Shown: positions 8,807 to 18,077 of the stretch, piece by piece | How the letters are laid out: every line of letters begins with the position of its first letter | Numbering within the stretch: the stretch's first letter is position 1 | Source of the DNA: SpSt-398 sp033762195 | GTDB taxonomy: Bacteria; Bacteroidota; Bacteroidia; Chitinophagales; Chitinophagaceae | Reading direction: 5' to 3' | DNA: 64,000 nt | Assembly: GCA_033762195.1 (NCBI GenBank) | Contig: JANRLV010000116.1 | Coordinates: 8,416-72,415, forward strand | Program-made: the position numbers and the translations under genes | The notes under the pieces: model-generated | What the model saw: only the letters and a program-made list of their open reading frames with translations | What the model was told of the DNA's origin: nothing | Databases searched by the model: none

Positions 8807-10021
8807 TTACTTGTTCGCCTCTGGCACATCGACTACCAACTCATTCCAGTCCATTTTCCCTTTCAGGTTATTGGCATTTCTCCGGAACCCCCATAGACCT
8901 CCATGCAGGATATAGATATTCTTGAACCCCAATTTTCGAATCAACAGGGCTGTTTCAAATACCTCATCATTCATGGCAATCGAATAGATCAGGATCGGTT
9001 TCTTTTTATCGGCCATCAGATGGCCATCTTCCCATTGTTTGGCAGGCACATTCACGGCTTTCTTCAGGTGGCCAATGTTTTCCCAGCTATCGGGCGATTT
9101 GTTTTCAAAAACCTCCGTTTTCCGGATATCAATGATCAGCGAATTATCATCATTGATAAGGGCAACTGCTTGTTCGGGACCAGCCATTTTGAAAGGAGAG
9201 TTCGATTGATGCCGGATAACCGTAGGGATGGAATAGAACAAAGTGGCTTCGATCCAATCCTCAAGGCCGCCGTAGAGTATGTTCACTTCACTATAACCCT
9301 GTTCCACCAGAAGCCGGGCTGTTTTGGTCACATCCTCTCCAAACGCATCGATCAGTAAGAGCGGTTTATCACGAGGAATCTTTTTAAGTGAACCCATGAT
9401 CTGATCGGCTGGAATATGGGTGGCGCCTTTGATCTTTCCTAAATGATTCAGGGCTTCTGCTGAAGCAATACCCTTATAGGCAGAGTCTGCCCTGGTGTCA
9501 ATAATAAAGAACGGATTTTTTTCAATGCTGTTTTCCATTACTGTTTTTGCCGTCAGCCATCGATAGGGGAGACCGGAGGTATAGATATCACTCAGGCAAT
9601 ATTCTTTTTTATTTTTTTCAGAGAGTATACGCGACATACCCCCATTTATATTGAATACCCGGCTAAAGCCGCTATCACTTAATAATTTCGAGGCCCTGCG
9701 GCTTCGCTGGCTATGGGAGCAATACAGAAAGACAGCTTTATCCTTATAGGCATCCAATTCCTTCCAGCGTTTGGGAAGTTCGCCAACAGGGATATTGAGG
9801 GCGCCTTTTAATCGACCAATATTGGCCCCATCAAATCCTGAGGTATCGGCATATTCACCCGGACTGCGTACATCAATGATCACATAACCGGGGTTCTTTG
9901 TGAAGGCATCACAAAGGTCTTCCGGAAAAATGTTGGTGAAAAGTTTGTTGTCAAACCGATAGGGTTGTGCAGCACCAGTAGCAAGCATACCCATGAACAG
10001 AAGGCATATTAACAGACGCAT
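8807..10021 (-). CDS. Secreted triple-rhodanese-domain protein
   Basis: 404 residues with an N-terminal signal peptide (about 1-18), so it is exported. Three rhodanese-like domains follow at about residues 30-135, 155-255 and 285-380. Each has the N-terminal IIDxR strand and a C-terminal GG(M/L) turn. Only the first keeps the catalytic cysteine (Cys101 in LYCSHSQRSRRA, which looks like a normal sulfurtransferase loop). The equivalent position is Asp225 in LLLIDAFGED in domain 2 and Ser347 in ILIYSIAMND in domain 3, so those two should be inactive and may bind ligands or other proteins. The substrate is unknown. It has its own terminator at 8760-8785 and is divergent from the SpmAB gene. Confidence 0.88.
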   Translation of the reverse strand: MRLLICLLFMGMLATGAAQPYRFDNKLFTNIFPEDLCDAFTKNPGYVIIDVRSPGEYADTSGFDGANIGRLKGALNIPVGELPKRWKELDAYKDKAVFLYCSHSQRSRRASKLLSDSGFSRVFNINGGMSRILSEKNKKEYCLSDIYTSGLPYRWLTAKTVMENSIEKNPFFIIDTRADSAYKGIASAEALNHLGKIKGATHIPADQIMGSLKKIPRDKPLLLIDAFGEDVTKTARLLVEQGYSEVNILYGGLEDWIEATLFYSIPTVIRHQSNSPFKMAGPEQAVALINDDNSLIIDIRKTEVFENKSPDSWENIGHLKKAVNVPAKQWEDGHLMADKKKPILIYSIAMNDEVFETALLIRKLGFKNIYILHGGLWGFRRNANNLKGKMDWNELVVDVPEANK

Positions 10022-10143
10022 GGGATTGGAATTTCAAAAAAGGTAGCCATTTTTTTCCTATCAACTGCACGAAAATGACAAAAGGCAGGTTTCAGGGGAC
10101 AGAACCGGATTTTTGATTTATTTTCAGGCATTAAAGGGAAATT

Positions 10144-11631
10144 ATGGTATTAAGCAGGATATGGTCTGCCTTTGTCATCATTGCCATTCTTGTAGCGGGG
10201 ATCCGCATGGCTGGGGGGGATAAAACGATCTTTACCCGGATGGTGGTTGGCAAGTCATCTGACAAATATGATAGTGTTTATTATTACGCCCTGGGAAACC
10301 CGGTGAATCAGGGGTTGTCTGAAAAATATGGGGATTTTTTGCGCGAATACGGGTACCATAAAACGCCCGATCCGATAAAAGCGACCATCCTCTTGTCGGA
10401 TGGGAAACAAGCCGATTCGGTTAATACCCTTCTTTCCAACCATCCCGGACTTACTTCTTTCACCTTTGTTTCCATTCAGAAAAAACTGGTTCGGAAAGTA
10501 GATGGCATCATTGAAACGGCCAAGAATGCGGTAATGGATATCATTTTACCACTCGTAGGAATATTGGCCTTATTCATGGGTTTTTTGAATATTGCCGAAA
10601 AAGCAGGGGGTGTACGATTCCTTTCCCGGATTATAGGGCCTTTCTTTTCCCGGATATTTCCGGATATTCCCAAAGGCCATCCGGCCACCGGGCATATGCT
10701 CATGAATTTTTCCGCCAATCTTTTGAACCTGGATAATGCCGCCACACCTTTTGGATTAAAGGCCATGGAGAGCCTGCAGGAATTGAACCCTAATAAGGCA
10801 GTGGCTTCCAATGCACAGATCATGTTCATGGCCCTCCACGCTTCAGGGCTTACGCTGATACCGGTGACCATCATAGCCTTCCGTTCGGGACTGGGCGCAG
10901 CCAATCCCACGGATATTTTCATCCCTTGCATGATCGCCACCTTTGTGGCTACCATAGCAGCCTTATTTATCGTTTCCTTTAAGCAGAAGATCAACCTGCT
11001 GCAACCTGTCGTAATGGGATGGATATTGGGGATATCGGCATTGATCGCTTTATTGGTGACCTACGTAACCAGCCTGGATGGTAAGACTGCCCAATCCTTT
11101 TCCGGGGTCATGAGCAATGGGGTCATTCTGGCGATTTTCCTATTGATTGTACTGGGAGGGGTGTATAAAAAGATCGATGTGTTTGACGCCTTTGTGGAAG
11201 GTGCAAAAGGCGGCTTCGAAACCGCAGTACGGATCATACCCTATATCGTGGGTATGCTGGTGGCTATTAGCATGCTGCGTACCAGTGGCAGTTTTGATGT
11301 GGTGATCAATGGGATCAAATATCTTTTTGCGGCTATGGGAACAGATACCCGTTTTGTAGACGGGTTACCAACGGCCCTGATCAAACCGCTGAGTGGCAGT
11401 GGAGCCCGGGGAATGATGCTGGACACCATGAAAACATTTGGCGCCGATTCTTTTGCCGGTCGCCTGGCCTGTGTGCTACAAGGATCTTCTGATACCACCT
11501 TTTATGTGATCGCGGTTTATTTCGGCTCTATCAGCGTTAAAAATACACGCTATGCGGTGGGGGCCATGCTGCTGGCTGATCTGGCAGGTATAATCACGTC
11601 TATCCTTCTTGCCTACCTATTCTTCGGTTAG
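10144..11631 (+). CDS. Fused SpmA-SpmB-type membrane protein (nucleoside recognition/Gate domains)
   Basis: 495 residues. Two Gate-type membrane domains are fused in one chain: an SpmA-like half (about 130-280, with NLDNAATPFG at 195-204) and an SpmB-like half (about 325-490, with PLSGSGARGMM at 415-425 and LQGSSDTTFY at 445-454). In Bacillus these are separate spore maturation proteins; in non-sporulating Bacteroidota the fused protein is common and its role is not established, though the Gate fold points to transport. An N-terminal transmembrane helix (about 5-23) is followed by a soluble stretch of about 90 residues (30-120) that neither Bacillus protein has. A very long hairpin follows the gene. 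Confidence 0.88.
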   Translation: MVLSRIWSAFVIIAILVAGIRMAGGDKTIFTRMVVGKSSDKYDSVYYYALGNPVNQGLSEKYGDFLREYGYHKTPDPIKATILLSDGKQADSVNTLLSNHPGLTSFTFVSIQKKLVRKVDGIIETAKNAVMDIILPLVGILALFMGFLNIAEKAGGVRFLSRIIGPFFSRIFPDIPKGHPATGHMLMNFSANLLNLDNAATPFGLKAMESLQELNPNKAVASNAQIMFMALHASGLTLIPVTIIAFRSGLGAANPTDIFIPCMIATFVATIAALFIVSFKQKINLLQPVVMGWILGISALIALLVTYVTSLDGKTAQSFSGVMSNGVILAIFLLIVLGGVYKKIDVFDAFVEGAKGGFETAVRIIPYIVGMLVAISMLRTSGSFDVVINGIKYLFAAMGTDTRFVDGLPTALIKPLSGSGARGMMLDTMKTFGADSFAGRLACVLQGSSDTTFYVIAVYFGSISVKNTRYAVGAMLLADLAGIITSILLAYLFFG

Positions 11632-11646
11632 TATTCTACTTCGTGT

Positions 11647-11729
11647 CCTTCCTGCTTCTTTGTGCCCTTCGTGTCCTCCTACGCCCGACTTGCGTAGGAG
11701 GACACGAAGGACACAAAGAAGCAGGAAGG
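11647..11729. repeat. 38-bp near-perfect inverted repeat (giant hairpin)
   Basis: Arms 11647-11684 and 11692-11729 are reverse complements over 38 positions with one mismatch (C11665 against A11711) and a 7-nt loop. The arms are built from repeated words of the type CCTTCGTGTCC and CTTTGTGCCC. It starts 16 bases after the SpmAB-type gene and probably closes that transcript, but it is far longer than an ordinary terminator and has no T-tract. Confidence 0.85.
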
Positions 11730-11781
11730 GAAAACCCAATGACTGGAACTGGGGTTAGGCGCAGAGTGTATCAAACTCAAC

Positions 11782-12132
11782 CTATATAGAAATTTTTCCA
11801 GCATAAAGCTGTTCTACTGGAAATATTAAATCCCATTCCTCTCCCCAGACAATATTCCCGTCTTCAATGGAAAAATTAATAAAATTGGCTGGTTCAAGGT
11901 ATTTTTCTAAGTAGGTATCCCTTTTTGAATTTAGGAATGGAAAAAAGTCTATTTCCTTTCTGGATCCATCCGAAAAAATAGCCAAAATTTTAAATGGTTC
12001 CTGAAGAGAGGCAGAAGTAACTCTGATATCTTTATTGTATTTCGCCAATATCTTTTTGACCAAATTTACAATTGGTTTTTCGTGAAAACCAGAAAAATGA
12101 TTTAAAGTATATTTTATTGAGTGGTCAGGCAT
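11782..12132 (-). CDS. DUF2442-type small protein
   Basis: 116 residues from ATG 12132, chosen because this start lies 5 bases after the upstream gene's stop; a longer frame would overlap that gene. The order of features (ILAIFSDGSRKEIDFFPFL, then NIVWGEEWDLIFPVEQLYAG) matches DUF2442, a small fold whose C-terminus carries a WDxxxPxExLY pattern. It lies directly downstream of a DUF4160 gene, a pairing common in bacteria and sometimes proposed to be toxin-antitoxin-like; no activity has been shown here. The region is visibly richer in A and T than its neighbours, which suggests separate acquisition. Confidence 0.75.
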   Translation of the reverse strand: MPDHSIKYTLNHFSGFHEKPIVNLVKKILAKYNKDIRVTSASLQEPFKILAIFSDGSRKEIDFFPFLNSKRDTYLEKYLEPANFINFSIEDGNIVWGEEWDLIFPVEQLYAGKISI

Positions 12133-12137
12133 GTATA

Positions 12138-12398
12138 TTAAGGTTTTTTGCCTTTTAGGAAAAGATCCCATCCTATAATAAAATCGTCTCTTTTTTCAAT
12201 TACAATTTTACTTATTAGTGTTAGCTCCCTTTTTTTAAATTTGATTGAAGTTAATTTTTCTATTTTTAAACATGCTTCTCCCTCTTTTTTGAAATAAATC
12301 TTCACTTCTGCGCCATCTTTTCTCACATGAATATGATACGGATGGTCATTTGAATAAAAAAAGAAAACAAAACCTCTGTAGGTATGCAATCTCGGCAT
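12138..12398 (-). CDS. DUF4160-type small protein
   Basis: 86 residues. MPRLHTYRGFVFFFYSNDH followed by PYHIHVRKDGAEVKIYF is the DUF4160 signature, a short family starting with 'P-x-(I/L)-x-x-(Y/F)-G-(I/F)-x-(I/F)' and a HxPPHxH-like stretch; here the stretch is HPYHIHV. It is the first gene of a two-gene operon with the DUF2442 gene, 5 bases apart. Function unknown. Many lysines and AT-rich codons set it apart from the flanking genes. Confidence 0.78.
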   Translation of the reverse strand: MPRLHTYRGFVFFFYSNDHPYHIHVRKDGAEVKIYFKKEGEACLKIEKLTSIKFKKRELTLISKIVIEKRDDFIIGWDLFLKGKKP

Positions 12399-12482
12399 TC
12401 ACAAAAATAGATTCCAGCACTGAACAAGAAGCTATTTTCGACAACAGTTTCCACGAGGTGTTTATACATAACAAAGAAAAAA

Positions 12483-12504
12483 CCGCTCCGAGGAATCGGA
12501 ACGG
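12483..12504 (-). terminator. Terminator of the SusCD/DUF4397 operon
   Basis: CCGCTCCGA (12483-12491) pairs with TCGGAACGG (12496-12504) with one internal C-A mismatch and a GGAA/TTCC loop. On the minus strand it is followed by TTTTTTCTTTG. It lies about 30 bases past the stop of the last gene of the operon. Confidence 0.75.
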
Positions 12505-12532
12505 TCTTTCTTCTATACTGCTGCTTATGTGA

Positions 12533-13270
12533 CTAATAATTGGAGAACGAGGTAAGTGTTCTGGCAATACCTGTTGTTCCCGTTGTTTGGTACCTTCCAC
12601 GGAAAATAACGGTATAGCTTCTTTTCTGCGTAGGGAAGAAGTTTGACAAAGTAGCCAGGTTAGTGGTTGTCCCCGTTGCCCTTACATACAACGTATCATT
12701 TTGCGATGGATATGGAATAAAGGGTGTAACACCTGTGGAAGGGATATTCGAGAACACATTCGATGCCCGGCGGGTAGAGTAAACATCTACATTCGGGATC
12801 GACACGGAGGAGAAGATCATGTTTGCAAACCTCACCCGGGCGGTGGTATCTGTTGGAACGACGATATCATCAAATACCATTTTATACTTAACCCTTGACA
12901 GTGTGTCATAGGTAAACACGGTATACCTTTTTCCTTTTTCAAATACGGCACTAAAGGAAATGGGGTTTTGAGCGGATGTGCCCAGCGTGTCCTTGATCAG
13001 GATCTGGTTGCCACCAGGGGCGACGGCAGTATAATACCCGGTAGAAGGGAATAAACCGGAAAAGGCCACGGCTGCCCCAGTTACCTGTATATTGTTTACA
13101 TATACATAATTACGGGTGGTGCCTAAAGCTGCATTGTAAAGCCGGAAATAGCTCTTATCGGGGTCTGTATTGTCTGTCATCACTTTGTTGAATTCCTTTT
13201 TACAGGCGCCCAGTACAAGCACTCCCGCCAGAAGGATCAGACCACTATATTTTAAATTCATTCGTTTCAT
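12533..13270 (-). CDS. DUF4397-domain lipoprotein, SusCD-associated
   Basis: 245 residues. A lipoprotein signal (VLGAC, Cys23) is followed by two beta-rich repeats with the DUF4397 pattern: RLYNAALGT...YVYVNN near 45-60, and RVRFANMIFSS...VDVYSTRR near 145-170. It is the last gene of the minus-strand operon, 18 bases after the SusD stop. DUF4397 proteins are often periplasmic or surface lipoproteins; placement next to SusD suggests a surface glycan- or ligand-binding accessory, which is inference. Confidence 0.82.
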   Translation of the reverse strand: MKRMNLKYSGLILLAGVLVLGACKKEFNKVMTDNTDPDKSYFRLYNAALGTTRNYVYVNNIQVTGAAVAFSGLFPSTGYYTAVAPGGNQILIKDTLGTSAQNPISFSAVFEKGKRYTVFTYDTLSRVKYKMVFDDIVVPTDTTARVRFANMIFSSVSIPNVDVYSTRRASNVFSNIPSTGVTPFIPYPSQNDTLYVRATGTTTNLATLSNFFPTQKRSYTVIFRGRYQTTGTTGIARTLTSFSNY

Positions 13271-13288
13271 GTCCTAAGTTTTGGTTGA

Positions 13289-14914
13289 TTAAGGTTGGGA
13301 GAACCACTGTTCTTTCGTGTTGTAATCTAATGCCAGCGCGCCGATCCTGTCCAGTTCAGCAACATTATATAGATATTCTGAATTATATCGGGGGCGTGCA
13401 CGGTAGACCCATTTACCATTATTATTGATAAATAAATCGGTGCCAGATGGGGGAGTGAAACCAGTATATACCTGCACACCGCTTTCAATGTCGGAATAAT
13501 GAAATCTCCGCATATCAGTCCAGGTTTCAAGGGCACCAAAGCCATATAGTGCAATGTACTTCTGTAACATTATATGAGCCAATTTCAGGTTAGCTACAGA
13601 AGGTACTACGTTCGGGTTGGCGAGGTAAGCGGCTTTGCTTGCCGGTGTTATTTGAAAATCTGCAGGAACTCCATCATTGTATGTGCTGGTAAGTAAATCA
13701 AAATTCAAACTGATTCCAAGAGTATAAGCAGCCAGAGCGCCGGGTTTGTCACCTTTTCGGTAAAGCGCCTCCGCCTTCATAAATTGAATTTCTGAAGCGG
13801 TGATAACAGGAAATGGAGAACCATTCTTAAAAATATAACGGCAACCGGTATCAAGGGTAGGCGGAGTGGTTGTACCAAAGGTCCCTCCCCAAAAATTTTG
13901 GGGCTGGTCTCCAGCGGCCAATCCCGATGTTCCTTTGTTCATTAACACCCCTCGGAATGTGCCATTCGTATTTGGACGCAGAAGGTAATAAGCCCGGGGA
14001 TCTGCCACAGTGGGGAATGTGGCATTCGTCCCATTCAATAAGTCGCATATATAAGCACTTTGACGCAAAGCGCCAACGTTATTTCTATAAGGTCCATAGA
14101 AATTAGATGTGCCGGTTACTCCTGTATTCGCAAATTTAGCCATCGCATTATCAGCATTGCTGCTCATTGCCAGGTTAGCATAGTGTATTACAGAATCAGG
14201 GTTGTAAATGGACTTATTTGATAATCGATTGAAACTTCTGGCCATAACCGCATATACAAATTTTTTCCATTTTTGCGCGTCTCCATTGAAAAAATAGGCA
14301 TCGCCCTTCGCCAGATTAGCCTGGCTGGACTGGCCATCTGTACGCTCCAGATAAGCTAATGCATTACGGCAGTTGATTCGCACAGAATCATATACTTCCT
14401 CCTGGGTACTATATTGAAAGGTAAGTAAGTCAACATCGAACGCATTTTTCAAAATAACTTCGCCATACATATCTGTCAGCGTCAGCCAGCTCCATGCCCG
14501 AATTGCATATCCAACGCCAACGTAATCCCATTTTTCTTCTTCCTTTCCCCAAAAAATCATTTTATTCAGGTTATGGCCCATGCCAAAATAGTGCATCGCC
14601 CAAACTGATCCCAATACATCACTTGCCCCTGTGGCACCTCCCATTTGGTCATATTGGCTACCTGCTGTATTAGTTCCCCAGTACTGCACATAACGGCCAA
14701 CATATAAGCCGTCATTGGCAATACCATAGGCGCTTCCAGCTGCAGCCGAACTACCAATGAAGTTCCCGATAATGCCTGGCAGCAAAGTCTCAACCGGTAC
14801 CTTGGTGGGGGCGTTAGGGTTGTTAAAGGCTTCATCAATCTTCTTGGTACATCCGCTAACCACTAAGGTCAACATCCCAAGAGTTGCCAGTATAATTTTG
14901 AATCTATTTTTCAT
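13289..14914 (-). CDS. SusD/RagB-family nutrient-binding outer-membrane lipoprotein
   Basis: 541 residues; signal peptide with lipobox VVSGC (Cys22). The sequence follows the SusD-like lipoprotein layout: DEAFNNPNAPTKVPVETLLP at the start, TPR-like helices (YFFNGDAQKWKKFVYAVMAR; EIQFMKAEALYRKGD), and near the end IALYGFGALETWTDMRR. It caps the SusC barrel and captures substrate at the cell surface. It starts 20 bases downstream of susC, the usual tight coupling. The substrate cannot be read from the sequence, as no glycoside hydrolase lies in the operon. Confidence 0.93.
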   Translation of the reverse strand: MKNRFKIILATLGMLTLVVSGCTKKIDEAFNNPNAPTKVPVETLLPGIIGNFIGSSAAAGSAYGIANDGLYVGRYVQYWGTNTAGSQYDQMGGATGASDVLGSVWAMHYFGMGHNLNKMIFWGKEEEKWDYVGVGYAIRAWSWLTLTDMYGEVILKNAFDVDLLTFQYSTQEEVYDSVRINCRNALAYLERTDGQSSQANLAKGDAYFFNGDAQKWKKFVYAVMARSFNRLSNKSIYNPDSVIHYANLAMSSNADNAMAKFANTGVTGTSNFYGPYRNNVGALRQSAYICDLLNGTNATFPTVADPRAYYLLRPNTNGTFRGVLMNKGTSGLAAGDQPQNFWGGTFGTTTPPTLDTGCRYIFKNGSPFPVITASEIQFMKAEALYRKGDKPGALAAYTLGISLNFDLLTSTYNDGVPADFQITPASKAAYLANPNVVPSVANLKLAHIMLQKYIALYGFGALETWTDMRRFHYSDIESGVQVYTGFTPPSGTDLFINNNGKWVYRARPRYNSEYLYNVAELDRIGALALDYNTKEQWFSQP

Positions 14915-14934
14915 TTCAATTCTTTTTTATTTGT

Positions 14935-17900
14935 TTAGAATCCAGCTCTGATGCCAAAGTTGTAGCTGACAGGTGTCGGCAGGGTGCCATAATCAAATCC
15001 AAAGGCACCTACACCGCGGCTACCCGCCGATACGCCATTCACAGCAGGATCGGCTCCTTTATAGTTGGTAAAGAGGAGCAGGTCATTCCCGGTCAGGAAG
15101 AAACCAAGACTCTTCAACCCTCTGATCTTGCTAATCATGTTACTGGGGAAATTATAGCTGATGGAAACATCACGCAAACGGAACCAGTTGACATCCTTTT
15201 GGATAAAGGCCTCTTCCGGCCAAGCCCCGGTGCTGGTATAATAAGCATCATTGTAAGCCGGTAAAACAGCAATGGTGTTCTTTGTCGGATTGGCTGAATT
15301 TTGTTTGCCATCATTCAGTACTCCTTCAATCACGCGGGGTGTGAAGCGGTCGGCTGTCAGGAAACTACGACCTACGCCGGTCAGGAACATTTCGGTTCCA
15401 TTGAAAATATCACCCCCTACTTTCAGGTCCCAAAGGAAACTGAAACGCCAATTTTTATACCTGAAGTTGTTGATCGTACCCATTGTAAAATCGGGGTTGC
15501 GGTCGCCTCTTTTTTGAAAGGTAGCATCAACAATGGGGAATCCATTCAAGGGATTTATCAATATGTCTCCCGCATTGTTTCGTGAATAACCATAGGCAGT
15601 GATGGAGGTGGTAGGTCCATTCAATACAATACCTCCTCTGGCATTACCATACAACCACGTATCAGCCAGATAAAACTCTGAAATGTTTCTGGGCAGTTTA
15701 ACTACTTTATTCCACATGCGGTTGAAATTTACGCGGATATTCCATCCCCAGTCACTTGTATTGATGATAGAAGCATCCAATGTAAATTCGACTCCCTGAT
15801 TACGGGTACTGCCGGCATTCTGAGTATTCAAAACATATCCTGTTCCGTAACTCAAACGGAAGTTCTCAAGAATTTGATCTTCATTGAGTGTGTTATAAAA
15901 GGCGAGGTCAATTCCCAACTTACTCTTGAAAAGCTTGATCTCAGTACCAATTTCATAGGTTTTTTGCTTCTCCGGAACGAGGTCAGGATTGTTATTATTA
16001 AATCCATATGAATAACCTCCTCCTGAAGCAAAATTGTTCACAAAGACAGATTGGGTGGAATAGGGCGAATTCAAACGGGCCGTACTGGCAAGCGACGTGC
16101 GCAATTTCCAGTAACTGATGGCGCCTTTCTTGATCCCCGGAAGGAGATCTGACATGATCATACTTAAGCTGGCGCCAGGGTAGTTGTAACTCCTGTTTTG
16201 AGAAGGCAGGGTTGAAGCCTGCTCAAAACGGTGGGTGTAATTCAGGAATATCATGTTCTTATAGCTGATAGCAGCCTCACCAAAATAGGCCATCTGCCGT
16301 GTAATTTGCTGATTGTACTCCCCATTGTTGTTGCGAAGCAGCCGTACACGCGTCGCGGGATCCGTATTGGAAGAGTCGGTGGAAGTAGGGGAGGTCAGCT
16401 TGTTGCCCACAATGGCAAACATCTGTGTTTCATAATCCTGCCACATGGTACCAACCATTACACGGCCACTGAAATCACCAATTTTCTTCTTCGCCGTGGC
16501 CGTAATCGTGTGGTTATATCCTTTGTATTTTCTCCAATAATTATCCAGCTGGCCATTGAGGGAAGCGGCTATATAAAAAGACTGGGGATGATATAAAGTA
16601 AAGCCCTCTGATTCGTAGGTATCATACCCAAATCGACCAGCAAGCGTCAACCAATCTGTGGGGGTAATATTGATACCCATACTGGCAGTATACCGATTAG
16701 TTTCGTCTTCACTCTTATTGAATGTTGTATTAAAGAACGGGTTGTCATAGTCAGCGTTCGCGTTGGCATTGAATAACGGCAATTTTGAACCGTTGGCATC
16801 GACAAAATTGCGGATATCATTTTCATTCGGCCAGATCAGGAGGCTGAGCATATACCCACCCGCACTCCGTAGCACTTTTTTGTTTTCCGAGCGAACGAAA
16901 GAGATAGATGGAATAAGCTCTATCATCTTACCGATCCGGGTGGTATTCGAAAGACGCAGGTTGATCTTCTTATAATCATTATTGGGTACTACGCCTTCCT
17001 GGTCGAGATAGGAGGCGGAGAAACGGAACACCGAATTCTTTACCCCAAAATCAACACCAAGGTTGTGTGTTTGTGTCTTACCCGTGCGGAAGAAGTTGTG
17101 AATATTGTCATACAACTTGGTGCCTTCGGGAATGGCAGGTCCAAAATACCGGAAGATATTGGACTCGGATCCATTGGTACCATTGGTGTACTTGTCAATG
17201 AAGTCAGGAAAACGAGTGATGCGTTGAAACTTGAAGTTATTATCATATTGCACCGCCAGTTTGTTTGACTTGGCCTTCCTGGTGGTGATCACGATGGCTC
17301 CCGAACTGGCTTGCGAACCATACAGCGCGGTGGCCTCTGGCCCCTTCAGGATTGTGATCGTTTCAATGTCATTCGGGTTCAGGTCGGCGATACGGTTGGT
17401 ATAGTCGTTGTTCCGGTTGGGCCTGTCGGAAGCTAAACCTACACCCTGACCACCATTGGAGGTTTCATTCACCGTCTGGTTGTCCATGATGATACCATCC
17501 ACAACAAACAGGGGTTCATTACTCAGGGAAAGGGAGTTAAATCCGCGCAATACAATAGAGGAGGAGGCGCCGGCAGTTCCACTCGAAGGAGTGATGGTCA
17601 AACCTGCAGCCCGTCCCTGTAAACCATTCAGGAAGTTTTCCCGTTGGGTTTCGGCAATTTCTTTACCACCCAGGCTCTGGGCTGAATAACCCAGCTCGCG
17701 TGGATTCCGTTTGATGTCCATGGCAGTTACCACTACTTCTTCCAGCGCCACTTCTTTGCTGGTCAGTGAAATGGACATGGGGGAAGTGGAAGAGGTTACT
17801 TTTTCCTCGATAGATTCATAACCAACATAGGAGAATTGAAGCACATCGCCGGGTTTGGCGGCAATGGTAAATTTCCCGGACGCATCCGTCTGGGTTCCTG

Positions 17901-18051
17901 TGTTCGATCCCTTCACCTTGACGGTCACCCCGGATATGGGGTTCCTGTCCTGGGTGGAAGTGACCACACCGGAGATGTTCTTTTGCTGTGCATAGAGGGC
18001 ATTACCCCACAACAATAGAACGGCTACTAGAGCATGCAGAATTTTTCTCAT
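14935..18051 (-). CDS. SusC/RagA-family TonB-linked outer-membrane transporter
   Basis: 1038 residues. Order: signal peptide (1-21), carboxypeptidase-regulatory-like domain (about 24-100; ISGVVTSTQDRNPISGVTVKV), TonB plug (about 110-235, with LQGRAAGLTI, FVVDGIIMDN and ILKGPEATALYGSQASSGAI), then a 22-strand-type barrel to the terminal Phe. It imports ligands captured by the downstream SusD partner, powered by TonB. It starts 26 bases after the DeoR-type regulator gene on the same strand, so regulator and transporter are probably cotranscribed. Confidence 0.95.
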   Translation of the reverse strand: MRKILHALVAVLLLWGNALYAQQKNISGVVTSTQDRNPISGVTVKVKGSNTGTQTDASGKFTIAAKPGDVLQFSYVGYESIEEKVTSSTSPMSISLTSKEVALEEVVVTAMDIKRNPRELGYSAQSLGGKEIAETQRENFLNGLQGRAAGLTITPSSGTAGASSSIVLRGFNSLSLSNEPLFVVDGIIMDNQTVNETSNGGQGVGLASDRPNRNNDYTNRIADLNPNDIETITILKGPEATALYGSQASSGAIVITTRKAKSNKLAVQYDNNFKFQRITRFPDFIDKYTNGTNGSESNIFRYFGPAIPEGTKLYDNIHNFFRTGKTQTHNLGVDFGVKNSVFRFSASYLDQEGVVPNNDYKKINLRLSNTTRIGKMIELIPSISFVRSENKKVLRSAGGYMLSLLIWPNENDIRNFVDANGSKLPLFNANANADYDNPFFNTTFNKSEDETNRYTASMGINITPTDWLTLAGRFGYDTYESEGFTLYHPQSFYIAASLNGQLDNYWRKYKGYNHTITATAKKKIGDFSGRVMVGTMWQDYETQMFAIVGNKLTSPTSTDSSNTDPATRVRLLRNNNGEYNQQITRQMAYFGEAAISYKNMIFLNYTHRFEQASTLPSQNRSYNYPGASLSMIMSDLLPGIKKGAISYWKLRTSLASTARLNSPYSTQSVFVNNFASGGGYSYGFNNNNPDLVPEKQKTYEIGTEIKLFKSKLGIDLAFYNTLNEDQILENFRLSYGTGYVLNTQNAGSTRNQGVEFTLDASIINTSDWGWNIRVNFNRMWNKVVKLPRNISEFYLADTWLYGNARGGIVLNGPTTSITAYGYSRNNAGDILINPLNGFPIVDATFQKRGDRNPDFTMGTINNFRYKNWRFSFLWDLKVGGDIFNGTEMFLTGVGRSFLTADRFTPRVIEGVLNDGKQNSANPTKNTIAVLPAYNDAYYTSTGAWPEEAFIQKDVNWFRLRDVSISYNFPSNMISKIRGLKSLGFFLTGNDLLLFTNYKGADPAVNGVSAGSRGVGAFGFDYGTLPTPVSYNFGIRAGF

Positions 18052-18077
18052 AGCGAGTTTTTTAAAATAAATAGCAG

